This document shows, piece after piece, positions 44,212 to 52,038 of a stretch of DNA of 64,000 nucleotides. Origin of the DNA: CAZDXJ01 sp050303615 (GTDB lineage: Bacteria > Pseudomonadota > Gammaproteobacteria > Methylococcales > Methylomonadaceae); contig JBNLCC010000094.1 in assembly GCA_050303615.1 (NCBI GenBank), positions 39,594 through 103,593 of the forward strand. The letters are read 5' to 3'. Every line of letters starts with the position of its first letter. The stretch's first letter is position 1. The translations under genes were made by a program, and so were the position numbers. Under the pieces are notes generated by a model, which was given only the letters and a program-made list of their open reading frames with translations, was not told the DNA's origin and did not search any database.

Positions 44212-45012
44212 TTATTCTAATGGATATACTTTTCTAAGGACAGCCTGTATAAGGATGTCGACATATCTAATTCCGACGTTCTTTTCTGATTCACCAGCTA
44301 TATCTACAACCACAGAGCCTTCGCTTGCGTCCTCCCTAAATGATTTCCCTGTGAGTGATATGTCCATTCCTGTACTTTGAAGGCTTGCTGATATAAAAGT
44401 TTTAACTAAAGCACCACACTTTTCTTCTTTTGGGAAATTCTCTTTGTCAATTATGAATCTTACTGATTTTAGTTGATGGCCAATTTTCACTCTCTTGATT
44501 TCTGATAACAACCATTGTAAATGTACTATAATTGACAGCAGCTTATGTTTGTTTACTTGTTTTAAGTTTGAAAAATATGCCGAATTACTATTGTATAGAT
44601 TTTCTATAGTATTTCTTTCTAAATGTAATGGATTGGCCTTTAATGATTTCAGAGCATCTTCTAATCGACAGGACAAACGATCAGATTTTTCATGCCTCCA
44701 ATCTAAAATCCAGTTTGCCCAGAAAATAATTCTCCGATCATCTTCTAATATTTTACGGCCAATATCTTTAATAACAGATGTATCTAAATCTCTGCCTTTA
44801 AGTTCCTGATTTTGTTTTTGGTCCTTAGCAATATCATCTAATACGTTGTCCATCCAGGTTATTTCGCTATCACCAATAGCGGCTAACCCTCCCCAAACTC
44901 TTTTGTTGCCCGCTTTTCCGGCAGCATCAACGAACACCTGCATGTCTAGTGACCTAGGAGGACATTCAATTATATTCCCTATTCTTCCTAGTGCGGTTTG
45001 GAACATTGACAC
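44212..45012 (-). CDS. hypothetical protein, DUF3800-like
   Basis: A 266-residue protein whose layout resembles DUF3800 (RNase H-fold-like) proteins: an N-terminal strand with Asp (MQVFVDAAGKAG, about 24-35), a middle strand RFIIDKE (about 185-191) and a C-terminal helix with an Asp after the last strand (GIRYVDILIQAVLRKVYP). The ends match that family's pattern but the DES triad is not clear. It lies 29 bp after the 45042-45728 gene on the same strand and is AT-rich compared with the neighbouring core genes. Function unknown; transfer likely. Confidence 0.5.
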   Translation of the reverse strand: MSMFQTALGRIGNIIECPPRSLDMQVFVDAAGKAGNKRVWGGLAAIGDSEITWMDNVLDDIAKDQKQNQELKGRDLDTSVIKDIGRKILEDDRRIIFWANWILDWRHEKSDRLSCRLEDALKSLKANPLHLERNTIENLYNSNSAYFSNLKQVNKHKLLSIIVHLQWLLSEIKRVKIGHQLKSVRFIIDKENFPKEEKCGALVKTFISASLQSTGMDISLTGKSFREDASEGSVVVDIAGESEKNVGIRYVDILIQAVLRKVYPLE

Positions 45013-45041
45013 CTTTCATTTTTTGATGGTTAACGTGGACA

Positions 45042-45728
45042 TCAGCGGCGCGAGGCACGAACTTCCGCTTGCATAGCGCTGTTCGGCAGTTCTTCAATGC
45101 TCATGATATCTGCGCACTCCCCCACCAAAACTTCTATAAAAGGTTCTGGCTTAGATTGCAAGCTGGCATCTGTGAGCGAAAAACGGTATTCCATATCTGG
45201 GCCGAATCTTTGATCTTTCTGAAATACATTGAAATGGAACTTCTGTGAATTCAGCGTCTGCTTATCCACTTCGGCTTTTCTGTTACAGGAGACCTCTGCA
45301 CAGTGGAGTAGAAGTGTTTTGTTTTTTCTGACCAATGCGACACGGACGCGTTGGATCAGGTGCAACGGTTCATGCACACGTACAACACAGTCATACCTCC
45401 CGTGCTTAGCAATCAGAAGCGTCCTATCGGCTTTGATAGTTGGCATAGATGTGCACCAAGCATAAATAGAATTCGTTGAGCCAATCTCGTACGGGTGCCT
45501 GTCCATTCGAAACATTCCTTCACCATCATTTGGGTCGCCCAGCACGGCATTCTCCCATAGTCTGTATGTGTCGAGACTACGAAACCGCATCGTACCCTGT
45601 TTGAGGAGACTCTCTGCCCAACGACGTTCCATTGCTTTCACGAGCGCCACTGGCGGTGGGTACGAATTGTACTCAACTCCATCCACAATCATGGTTCGGG
45701 ATTGAGTTGTTGTGATGTTCTCAGTCAT
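45042..45728 (-). CDS. hypothetical protein of the accessory pair
   Basis: A 228-residue cytoplasmic protein. Noted segments are MRFRSLDTYRLWENAVLGDPNDGEG (about 47-71) and FQKDQRFGPDMEYRFSL (about 171-187), which recall the layout of DUF2971-like proteins (an early Arg/Glu motif, a late Lys...Glu-x-Arg motif), but I cannot confirm the family. The ATG at 45728 follows the palindromic element directly; a longer frame would run into that element. It is co-oriented with the DUF3800-like gene. Confidence 0.45.
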   Translation of the reverse strand: MTENITTTQSRTMIVDGVEYNSYPPPVALVKAMERRWAESLLKQGTMRFRSLDTYRLWENAVLGDPNDGEGMFRMDRHPYEIGSTNSIYAWCTSMPTIKADRTLLIAKHGRYDCVVRVHEPLHLIQRVRVALVRKNKTLLLHCAEVSCNRKAEVDKQTLNSQKFHFNVFQKDQRFGPDMEYRFSLTDASLQSKPEPFIEVLVGECADIMSIEELPNSAMQAEVRASRR

Positions 45729-45736
45729 ATTGTTAT

Positions 45737-45838
45737 GCCGAACGCAAAGCTCAGCCGCGTAGTCCAGATCGGCTCCGGGTGACGGGCGCAATCCCGTCAC
45801 CCCGAGCCGATCCCGAGAGGCGTCGTTTGTCGTTCGTC
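45737..45838. repeat. palindromic repeat, copy B, with attC-like outer arms
   Basis: The core 45764-45808 is a near copy of copy A and forms an almost perfect 20-bp stem (one mismatch) with a 6-nt loop. It is enclosed by imperfect outer inverted arms: GCCGAAC at 45737-45743 against GTTCGTC at 45832-45838, with a further imperfect inner arm (GCAAAGCTCAGCC against GGCGTCGTTTGTC). The minus-strand end GCTGAGCTTTGCGTTCGGC resembles the L'-R' half of integron attC sites, but the GTTRRRY consensus is not met exactly. Confidence 0.55.
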
Positions 45839-45850
45839 GATTATACGGTG

Positions 45851-46258
45851 TTATTCGCTGACCTGTGCAATCCAGTCTTCCAGGTTGTAGTAATTGGTGA
45901 CCCGGGTGATTTTGTTATCTTTAATTTCAAAAAAGGCGCCTGCAGGCAGACGGTATTTTTGCCCCCTGGCTTCGGGCAATCCTTCATCATTTTTAAGGTA
46001 TTCGCCTAATACGACGAATTCCGCAGCGGCTCGGCTGCCGTCTTCGGAAGCCATGATCACCATATCGATCAATTTTTCTTTGTAATTGTTGTTCATGCAG
46101 GCCATAAATTGGGTAAACGCCTGTTTGCCGATTTCGCGCTTCCCCTGGTTGATATCATGAACAACATCATCACTCAGAAGCCCCAAAAAGGTTTCCATAT
46201 CTCCGGCATTGAATGCGGCGTAATATTGCTGGATCAGATTAATGCTGGCTTGATTCAT
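45851..46258 (-). CDS. NTF2-like/ketosteroid isomerase-related protein
   Basis: A 135-residue SnoaL/NTF2-fold protein: the helical start INLIQQYYAAFNAGDMETFLGLL, then DDVVHDINQG and a C-terminal EIKDNKITRVTNYYNLEDW are typical. The pocket could bind a small hydrophobic molecule; catalytic residues are not assignable. It starts 170 bp after miaA and is separated from the accessory pair by the palindromic element. Confidence 0.8.
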   Translation of the reverse strand: MNQASINLIQQYYAAFNAGDMETFLGLLSDDVVHDINQGKREIGKQAFTQFMACMNNNYKEKLIDMVIMASEDGSRAAAEFVVLGEYLKNDEGLPEARGQKYRLPAGAFFEIKDNKITRVTNYYNLEDWIAQVSE

Positions 46259-46428
46259 CGTTATCTCATTGGTTGATTAAAAATAAAGTTATTATTCAGG
46301 ACGGCTGCCGGATTTTATCTACAAACCGGCCTGCCAGGAAACCTGAAGAAACCGCTAAAACACCATAACCGAAAAGGACCGGTCGGTTATCTCGGCGGCG
46401 TATTTTAGCCTTTTATCGCAATAATTTC

Positions 46429-47412
46429 CTAATCCCGTTTGCTTTGCGGCCGGCCGGTTTCGGCGTGCAGTTCCCGGGATATGGTATGCAATACGCTTTG
46501 CAATAAATCCGGCTGCTCGCTATAGAACCAATGGGCGTCTGTTTCGCGGCGCAACCAGGTGAATTGCCGTTTTGCCAATTGCCGGGTGGCGGCAACGGCT
46601 TTTTCGATCATCGTTGCGAAATCATATTCGCCTTGCAGATAGAACCAAACCTGGCGGTAGCCCACGGAGCGAATTGACGGCATTGTTTCGCTTAAATCGC
46701 CGCGCCGATATAGTTTGCGCACTTCGTCAATCAGTCCCCGGTCCAACATTTGTTGGAAACGCCGCGCAATGGTGTCATGCAGGTCTTTTCTGTGCCGCGG
46801 TGCAACCACCAGTTTGATTTTGCGGTAAGGAATTTGTTCCGCCTTGGCCTCCTCCTGTAATTGCGTTAACGGCCTACCGGTTATTTGATAAACTTCCAAT
46901 GCGCGTTGGACGCGTTGCGGATCGTTCGGATGTATACGCAACGCGGCTTGCGGATCAACCTCCGCCAGCCGGCTATGCATATACGCATTGCCGTAGCGTA
47001 TTGCTTCGGCAGCTAATTGGCGGCGAATCGCTGCATCGGCTTGCGGCAGTTCGGCCAAGCCATGGAACAACGCATTGAAATACAGCATGGTACCGCCGGT
47101 CAATAACGGAATTTTTCCGCGCCGGGTAATATCCGCCATAATGTGTAACGCTTGGCTTTTGAACTTGCCGGTGGAAAACGATTCCGACGGATCGAGAACG
47201 TCGATTAAATAGTGTGGTATGCCCTGCCGTTCCTGTTCTGTCGGTTTGGCGGTACCAATATCCATACCGCGATAAACCAACGCCGAGTCGACGCTGATAA
47301 TTTCGGCATCAAGCGCTTTTGCCAATTGCACCGACAGCGCTGTTTTGCCCGACGCTGTCGGCCCCATCAGAAAGATTGCCGGGGGCAACTCGGCCGGCTG
47401 ATCAGTTGGCAT
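46429..47412 (-). CDS. miaA: tRNA dimethylallyltransferase
   Basis: Adds the dimethylallyl group to A37 of tRNAs reading UNN codons. The 327 residues start with the P-loop GPTASGKTALS (17-27), then DSALVYRGMDIGTAKP, and SVGYRQVWFYLQGEYD near residue 245. It lies 70 bp downstream of mutL in the common mutL-miaA order. Its substrate, DMAPP, comes from the MEP pathway to which ispG contributes. Confidence 0.95.
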   Translation of the reverse strand: MPTDQPAELPPAIFLMGPTASGKTALSVQLAKALDAEIISVDSALVYRGMDIGTAKPTEQERQGIPHYLIDVLDPSESFSTGKFKSQALHIMADITRRGKIPLLTGGTMLYFNALFHGLAELPQADAAIRRQLAAEAIRYGNAYMHSRLAEVDPQAALRIHPNDPQRVQRALEVYQITGRPLTQLQEEAKAEQIPYRKIKLVVAPRHRKDLHDTIARRFQQMLDRGLIDEVRKLYRRGDLSETMPSIRSVGYRQVWFYLQGEYDFATMIEKAVAATRQLAKRQFTWLRRETDAHWFYSEQPDLLQSVLHTISRELHAETGRPQSKRD

Positions 47413-47483
47413 AAAGGCTTTGCAAGGCAGAATTTACAGCAATCGCTATAACGAAACTAATGGGTACACCTCGGCCCATCTTT

Positions 47484-49295
47484 TTACTGCCCGCGCAGAA
47501 AAAATTTATCCAGTTCCTTGCTGCTTAATTCAACCCAGGTAGGCCGGCCATGATTGCACTGCCCGCTGCGCTCGGTTTTTTCCATGTCCCTGAGCAGGCT
47601 ATTCATTTCGGGTACCGTTAGCCGGCGGCTGGCCCTCACCGAACCGTGACAGGCGATCGAGGCAAGAATCTCGTTGCTCTTTTCCTGAATCCGCTGGCTG
47701 AGCCCGTTTTCTATAATGTCTGCCAATACATCACGCACCAGCGTTTCTACATCCGACTTCATCAGCAACGCCGGGACGGCACGGATAATTACCGTTTCCG
47801 GGCCTGACCGGTTTATTTCAAAGCCCAGGCTATGAAACAACGGCTGCTGCTGTTCCGCCAGATCGGCTTCCGCCGCACTGACCTTGATGCGCAGCGGCAG
47901 CAACAGTAATTGCGCGGCAACGTTGCCTGCCGCGAACTGCTCTTTTAATCGTTCGTAGGTTACCCGTTCATGAGCCGCGTGCGCATCGACCAGGATGATG
48001 CCTTTAGCGGTCTCCGACAGGATATAAATATTGTGTAAATGCGCCACGGCATAGCCCAGCGGCGGAATAGCCTGCTGCTCCGATTCGTGGCTCGGCGATG
48101 ATACCGGCGCGCTTGGCTCTATTCCCTGGTAAAGTTGACTATAGGCCTGAATTTCCTCTTCTACCGATAACGGCAGCGAGGATTGCCTGGCAGCCGGAAC
48201 TTGATAACGCGGCTGCATCGGCGGTGCGGCTGAAACCGCTTGCGGCTCTGTTGCTGCTGCACCGCTCTCGAGATTTGGTTCGACACTGCTTTCGGGCCGA
48301 ACCCCGGCCAAAGAGCGATGCAGCGCTTTAAATAAAAAATCATGCACCGTGCGGCTGTCCCTGAACCTGACTTCCAATTTAGCGGGGTGCGCATTGACAT
48401 CTACCGATGCCGGGTCTAGAGTCAGGTATAAGACATAAACCGGATGCCGGCCATGATACAAAACGTCCTGATAGGCTTGTTTGACTGCGTGGGTAACCAG
48501 CTTGTCCCTGATCAATCTGCCGTTGACATAGAAAAACTGCATATCCTGCTGGCTGCGTGAAAAAGTCGGCAGGCCGACCCAACCTTTCAAAGTCAACTCC
48601 GATGCCGCAAATTCAATGCTGACCGCATTATCGATAAAAGCCGGCCCGCAGATTGCCGCAATCCGCTTTTCCTGTTCCATCACCGACCCGGCGGGTTTCA
48701 AATTCAATATTTCACGTTGGTTGTGATTAAGAATGAAGCCGATATCAAAGCGGCTGAGCGACATACGCCTGATCAGGTTTTCTATATGTGCAAATTCGGT
48801 TTTTTCGGTTTTCAGGAATTTTCGCCGCGCCGGTGTATTGTAAAACAGATCGCGCACCTCTATGGTCGTACCTTGCGGGTGCGGATCGGGCTGCAAATCA
48901 AAATCCTGTTCGCTGCCGTCGGCATGCACGCTCCAGGCGCATTCGGCCTCCGCGTTCTTGGAGATCAGCGTCAAGCGGGACACTGAACTGATACTGGGCA
49001 AGGCCTCGCCGCGAAATCCCATGCTGGCGACCCGCTCCAAATCCTTCAGCGTAGCAATCTTGCTGGTTGCGTGCCGCGACAGGGCCAGTGTCAAATCGTC
49101 TTTGACAATACCACAGCCATTATCCCGGATACGGATCAACCGCATTCCCCCTTGCTCGACATCGATTTTAATCAAGCTGGAGCCGGCATCAAAACTGTTT
49201 TCCACCAGTTCCTTAACCACCGATGCCGGCCGTTCCACGACTTCGCCGGCCGCTATCTGATTGACGAGTTGGGTGGGTAGAGAATGGATACGCAT
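47484..49295 (-). CDS. mutL: DNA mismatch repair protein MutL (endonuclease type)
   Basis: Mismatch repair ATPase. The GHKL ATPase motifs are visible (NSFDAGSSLIKIDV, RDNGCGI, GFRGEALPSI). The C-terminal domain carries DAHAAHERVTYE, which fits the endonuclease motif of MutL proteins from organisms without MutH, plus ACHGSVRA and CNHGRPT. So this MutL is likely a nicking enzyme. The start at 49295 (MRIHSLPTQL) fits the family; the open frame extends 8 residues further. The region about 330-400 is a Ser/Pro/Gln-rich linker. Confidence 0.93.
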   Translation of the reverse strand: MRIHSLPTQLVNQIAAGEVVERPASVVKELVENSFDAGSSLIKIDVEQGGMRLIRIRDNGCGIVKDDLTLALSRHATSKIATLKDLERVASMGFRGEALPSISSVSRLTLISKNAEAECAWSVHADGSEQDFDLQPDPHPQGTTIEVRDLFYNTPARRKFLKTEKTEFAHIENLIRRMSLSRFDIGFILNHNQREILNLKPAGSVMEQEKRIAAICGPAFIDNAVSIEFAASELTLKGWVGLPTFSRSQQDMQFFYVNGRLIRDKLVTHAVKQAYQDVLYHGRHPVYVLYLTLDPASVDVNAHPAKLEVRFRDSRTVHDFLFKALHRSLAGVRPESSVEPNLESGAAATEPQAVSAAPPMQPRYQVPAARQSSLPLSVEEEIQAYSQLYQGIEPSAPVSSPSHESEQQAIPPLGYAVAHLHNIYILSETAKGIILVDAHAAHERVTYERLKEQFAAGNVAAQLLLLPLRIKVSAAEADLAEQQQPLFHSLGFEINRSGPETVIIRAVPALLMKSDVETLVRDVLADIIENGLSQRIQEKSNEILASIACHGSVRASRRLTVPEMNSLLRDMEKTERSGQCNHGRPTWVELSSKELDKFFLRGQ

Positions 49296-49346
49296 GGCAA
49301 TGGGAAAACAAAAAGACATATTTTAGCCGACTGCGCGCTACGGGTA

Positions 49347-50099
49347 CTACTCGCTATCCTTTTTTTTAGTGGTGTTCAAGATGTCGATCGGCAGCGGAAA
49401 CACGATAGTTGAAGAGTTTTCATTGGCAATTTCGGTCAGCGTCTGCAAATATCTAAGCTGTATCGCCTGCGGTTGCTTGGCCAATGTCATCGCCGCCTGC
49501 AATAATTTTTCCGATGCCTGCATTTCGCCTTGCGCATGAATGACTTTCGCGCGCCGGGTACGCTCCGCTTCGGCCTGTTGGGCGATTGCCCGGACCATAC
49601 TCTCGTCAAGATCGACGTGCTTGATTTCCACATTGGAGACTTTAATGCCCCATGCGTCGGTTTGCTGGTCCAGAATGTTCTGAATATCGATATTCAAGCG
49701 CTCCCGCTCGGCCAGCATTTCATCCAGTTCATGCTGGCCCAGCACCGAACGCAACGTGGTTTGCGCCAATTGGCTGGTGGCATCGTAAAAATTCTCCACT
49801 TGGATTATTGCTTTATCCGGTTCGATCACGCGAAAATACACTACCGCGTTGACTTTGACCGAAACATTGTCGCGCGAGATAACATCCTGGGTCGGAACGT
49901 CCATCACGATAGTGCGCAAATCGACCCGCACCATTTGTTGAATCAATGGGATCACGATGATAAAACCCGGGCCCTTTACCTTATAAAAACGGCCAAGCAA
50001 AAAGATCACCCCTCGCTCATATTCGCGAAGGACCTTAAATGCACTGATCAGCAGTAACAGTAAAATACTGCCGAAGATATAGGCAAAATATCCAAACAT
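49347..50099 (-). CDS. slipin (SPFH/band 7) membrane protein
   Basis: A 250-residue stomatin-like protein with one N-terminal membrane helix (about 3-24) and an SPFH domain starting at YERGVIFLLGRFYKVKGPGFI (about 27-47). The C-terminal coiled region includes AEAERTRRAKVIHAQGEMQASEKL. Slipins form membrane microdomains and usually pair with NfeD, as here: the start overlaps the nfeD stop (TAATG). Confidence 0.93.
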   Translation of the reverse strand: MFGYFAYIFGSILLLLLISAFKVLREYERGVIFLLGRFYKVKGPGFIIVIPLIQQMVRVDLRTIVMDVPTQDVISRDNVSVKVNAVVYFRVIEPDKAIIQVENFYDATSQLAQTTLRSVLGQHELDEMLAERERLNIDIQNILDQQTDAWGIKVSNVEIKHVDLDESMVRAIAQQAEAERTRRAKVIHAQGEMQASEKLLQAAMTLAKQPQAIQLRYLQTLTEIANENSSTIVFPLPIDILNTTKKKDSE

Positions 50100-51511
50100 T
50101 AGTTTTTCTCCTCATCTTTCAACGGGGTAACCAACAGGATCAAACCGTCCAGACCTGTCACTCTGACCTTTTCATGTTTATGTAGCGGTTGTTCCGACCG
50201 CGCCCTCCAATTCTCGCTATGTATCCGAACCATCCCTAAACCGGTAAAGTCCTCCAGTACTTCACCGCAATCGTCCAGTAATTCCTCTTTACCGGATACC
50301 ACCGGTTTGCGCCTGGATTTCAGCAATAACCCAAACGCTAAAACAAAAAACACCAGGCTGCTGAGCGCAAAGCCGCCAATTAAACCCAGATTGATGCCGA
50401 ATCCCGGCACATCGGTATCCATCAAAATGACCGATCCGATAACAAATGAGATAACGCCGCCCACGCCGAGAATGCCGAAACTGGGTACAAAAGCTTCCGC
50501 CGCCATCAACGCGATACCCAGAATAATCAACGCCATTCCGGCGAAATTCACCGGCAATACCTGAAAAGCATACAATGCTAGCAGCAGGCAAATGCCGCCG
50601 ACGGTGCCGGGGACCACGGAACCCGGATTGGAAAATTCGAAAATCAACCCGTATAAACCGACCAGCATCAGAATGTAGGCAATATTCGGATTGGTAATCA
50701 CCGCCAGCAGTTCGCTTCGCCAGTCAGGCCCGATATGTTCTACAACGGCATTGGCGGTGTTCAAGGTGAGCGGACCGGCAGGCATGTTGATCTCTCGGCC
50801 GTTCAATTTTCGCATTAACTCCGACTGATCGGCAGCAATCAGATCGATCACATGCAATTTCAATGCTTCTTCGGCAGGCAGACTGGCCGCTTCCCGAACC
50901 GCCTGTTCAGCCCATTGCGCATTCCGCCCGCGCAATTTCGCCAAGCCTTGAATGTAGGCAACCGCATCATTGACTATTTTGTGTTGCATCGGGTCTTTAA
51001 CGACTGTCTTTGCCTTTTTCTTTCCGGACTGCTTTTCATCGCCGTCCTCGCCGCCGTCGCCAAAAGTCCCGGGACCAATGATCTGCACCGGCGTAGCGGC
51101 GCCGAGATTGGTGCCCGGTGCCATCGCGGCTACATGAGTCGCATAGAGAATATAGGTGCCTGCGCTGGCCGCACGGGCGCCGCCCGGAGCAACATAGCCG
51201 ATCACAGGAATGCTGGAACCGATTATTTTTTTGATGACTTCGCGCATCGACGTATCCAGCCCTCCGGGCGTATCGATGCGTAAAACGATGCAAACATATC
51301 CTCGTTCGGCCGCTTTATCGAGGTTTCTCTCGACATAATCATAAGTGGCCGGTCCGATCGCACCTTCAATATCGAGCAGCATAACCCGTCCACCTACCGC
51401 GGCACTGCCAACACCCTCATTATCCGCGGCCTGCAAATGCGGAACGAACCACCAAACAACCGAAAACAACAATAACATGACAGCAATCGGTTTTAGGGTC
51501 TGAACAGTCAT
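50099..51511 (-). CDS. nfeD: NfeD family membrane serine protease
   Basis: A 470-residue protein: signal peptide (about 8-29), a ClpP-class protease domain (about 45-245) with the catalytic Ser in ASAGTYIL (GARAASAGTY segment), four or five membrane helices (about 270-410) and a C-terminal OB-fold NfeD domain (about 415-470). NfeD proteases cleave the C-terminus of their slipin partner, here the overlapping downstream gene. The ATG at 51511 is chosen because AAGGTGG ends 5 bases upstream. Confidence 0.92.
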   Translation of the reverse strand: MTVQTLKPIAVMLLLFSVVWWFVPHLQAADNEGVGSAAVGGRVMLLDIEGAIGPATYDYVERNLDKAAERGYVCIVLRIDTPGGLDTSMREVIKKIIGSSIPVIGYVAPGGARAASAGTYILYATHVAAMAPGTNLGAATPVQIIGPGTFGDGGEDGDEKQSGKKKAKTVVKDPMQHKIVNDAVAYIQGLAKLRGRNAQWAEQAVREAASLPAEEALKLHVIDLIAADQSELMRKLNGREINMPAGPLTLNTANAVVEHIGPDWRSELLAVITNPNIAYILMLVGLYGLIFEFSNPGSVVPGTVGGICLLLALYAFQVLPVNFAGMALIILGIALMAAEAFVPSFGILGVGGVISFVIGSVILMDTDVPGFGINLGLIGGFALSSLVFFVLAFGLLLKSRRKPVVSGKEELLDDCGEVLEDFTGLGMVRIHSENWRARSEQPLHKHEKVRVTGLDGLILLVTPLKDEEKN

Positions 51512-52038
51512 TTTTACCACCTTACTTCAAGGGATAGGTACAGTGTACGCTTCCAACCGGTCCGAGGCAATACAACCCACGGCGCGACAATTTGCGGCCG
51601 GCGAAACAATGGCTTTTCTTGTGATGCAGTAGACGCAATTGCCTTAATTTCCACCGTTGTCAAAACCGATGATTAACATCGCGGAATTAAAGATAAAAAT
51701 AACCGTTTAATAGCAAATTTTTGCAACATTTTGCGAAAAATGCTGTCATTAATGAGTAACGAAGGTTTACTAAACATCCTAGCGATTAAATTAATCGTTT
51801 CGGATAATTAGTGTCGATTTAGATTTCTCCCTTTCTCCCTCCTAGTGCCCTTTCCCTGCAAAGGGGCTTTTTTTATCGCCTTTGTGCGAATTACTTCAGA
51901 CAACATTGATTACAGCCGCATGCTGTTTACAGACTCAAAAATTATTCTATAATCGGAGATTTTTAAAAAACAAACATAATATAACAAGAACTTATCTATT
52001 TACCGTTTAATCACTAGCGCTAAAGGCAGGAGTGTCGA
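51512..52038. other. long intergenic stretch with an orphan terminator
   Basis: About 527 bp between divergent genes. A hairpin with a T-run at 51847-51874 points along the plus strand, although no protein gene on that strand lies upstream of it. AT-rich sequence and several A/T tracts occur at 51680-51790. A small RNA between about 51700 and 51870 is possible; no family is recognised. The rest presumably holds the nfeD and 52039 promoters. Confidence 0.4.
51847..51874 (+). terminator. orphan rho-independent terminator-like hairpin
   Basis: GCCCTTT (51847-51853) pairs with AAAGGGGC (51860-51867, one bulged base), followed by seven T residues. No plus-strand coding region precedes it. Confidence 0.6.

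Noticed and set aside
44147..45838. A genuine chromosomal integron
   Set aside because: Copy A lacks outer arms, the GTTRRRY consensus is not met and no integrase is in the window; kept only as an attC-like possibility.
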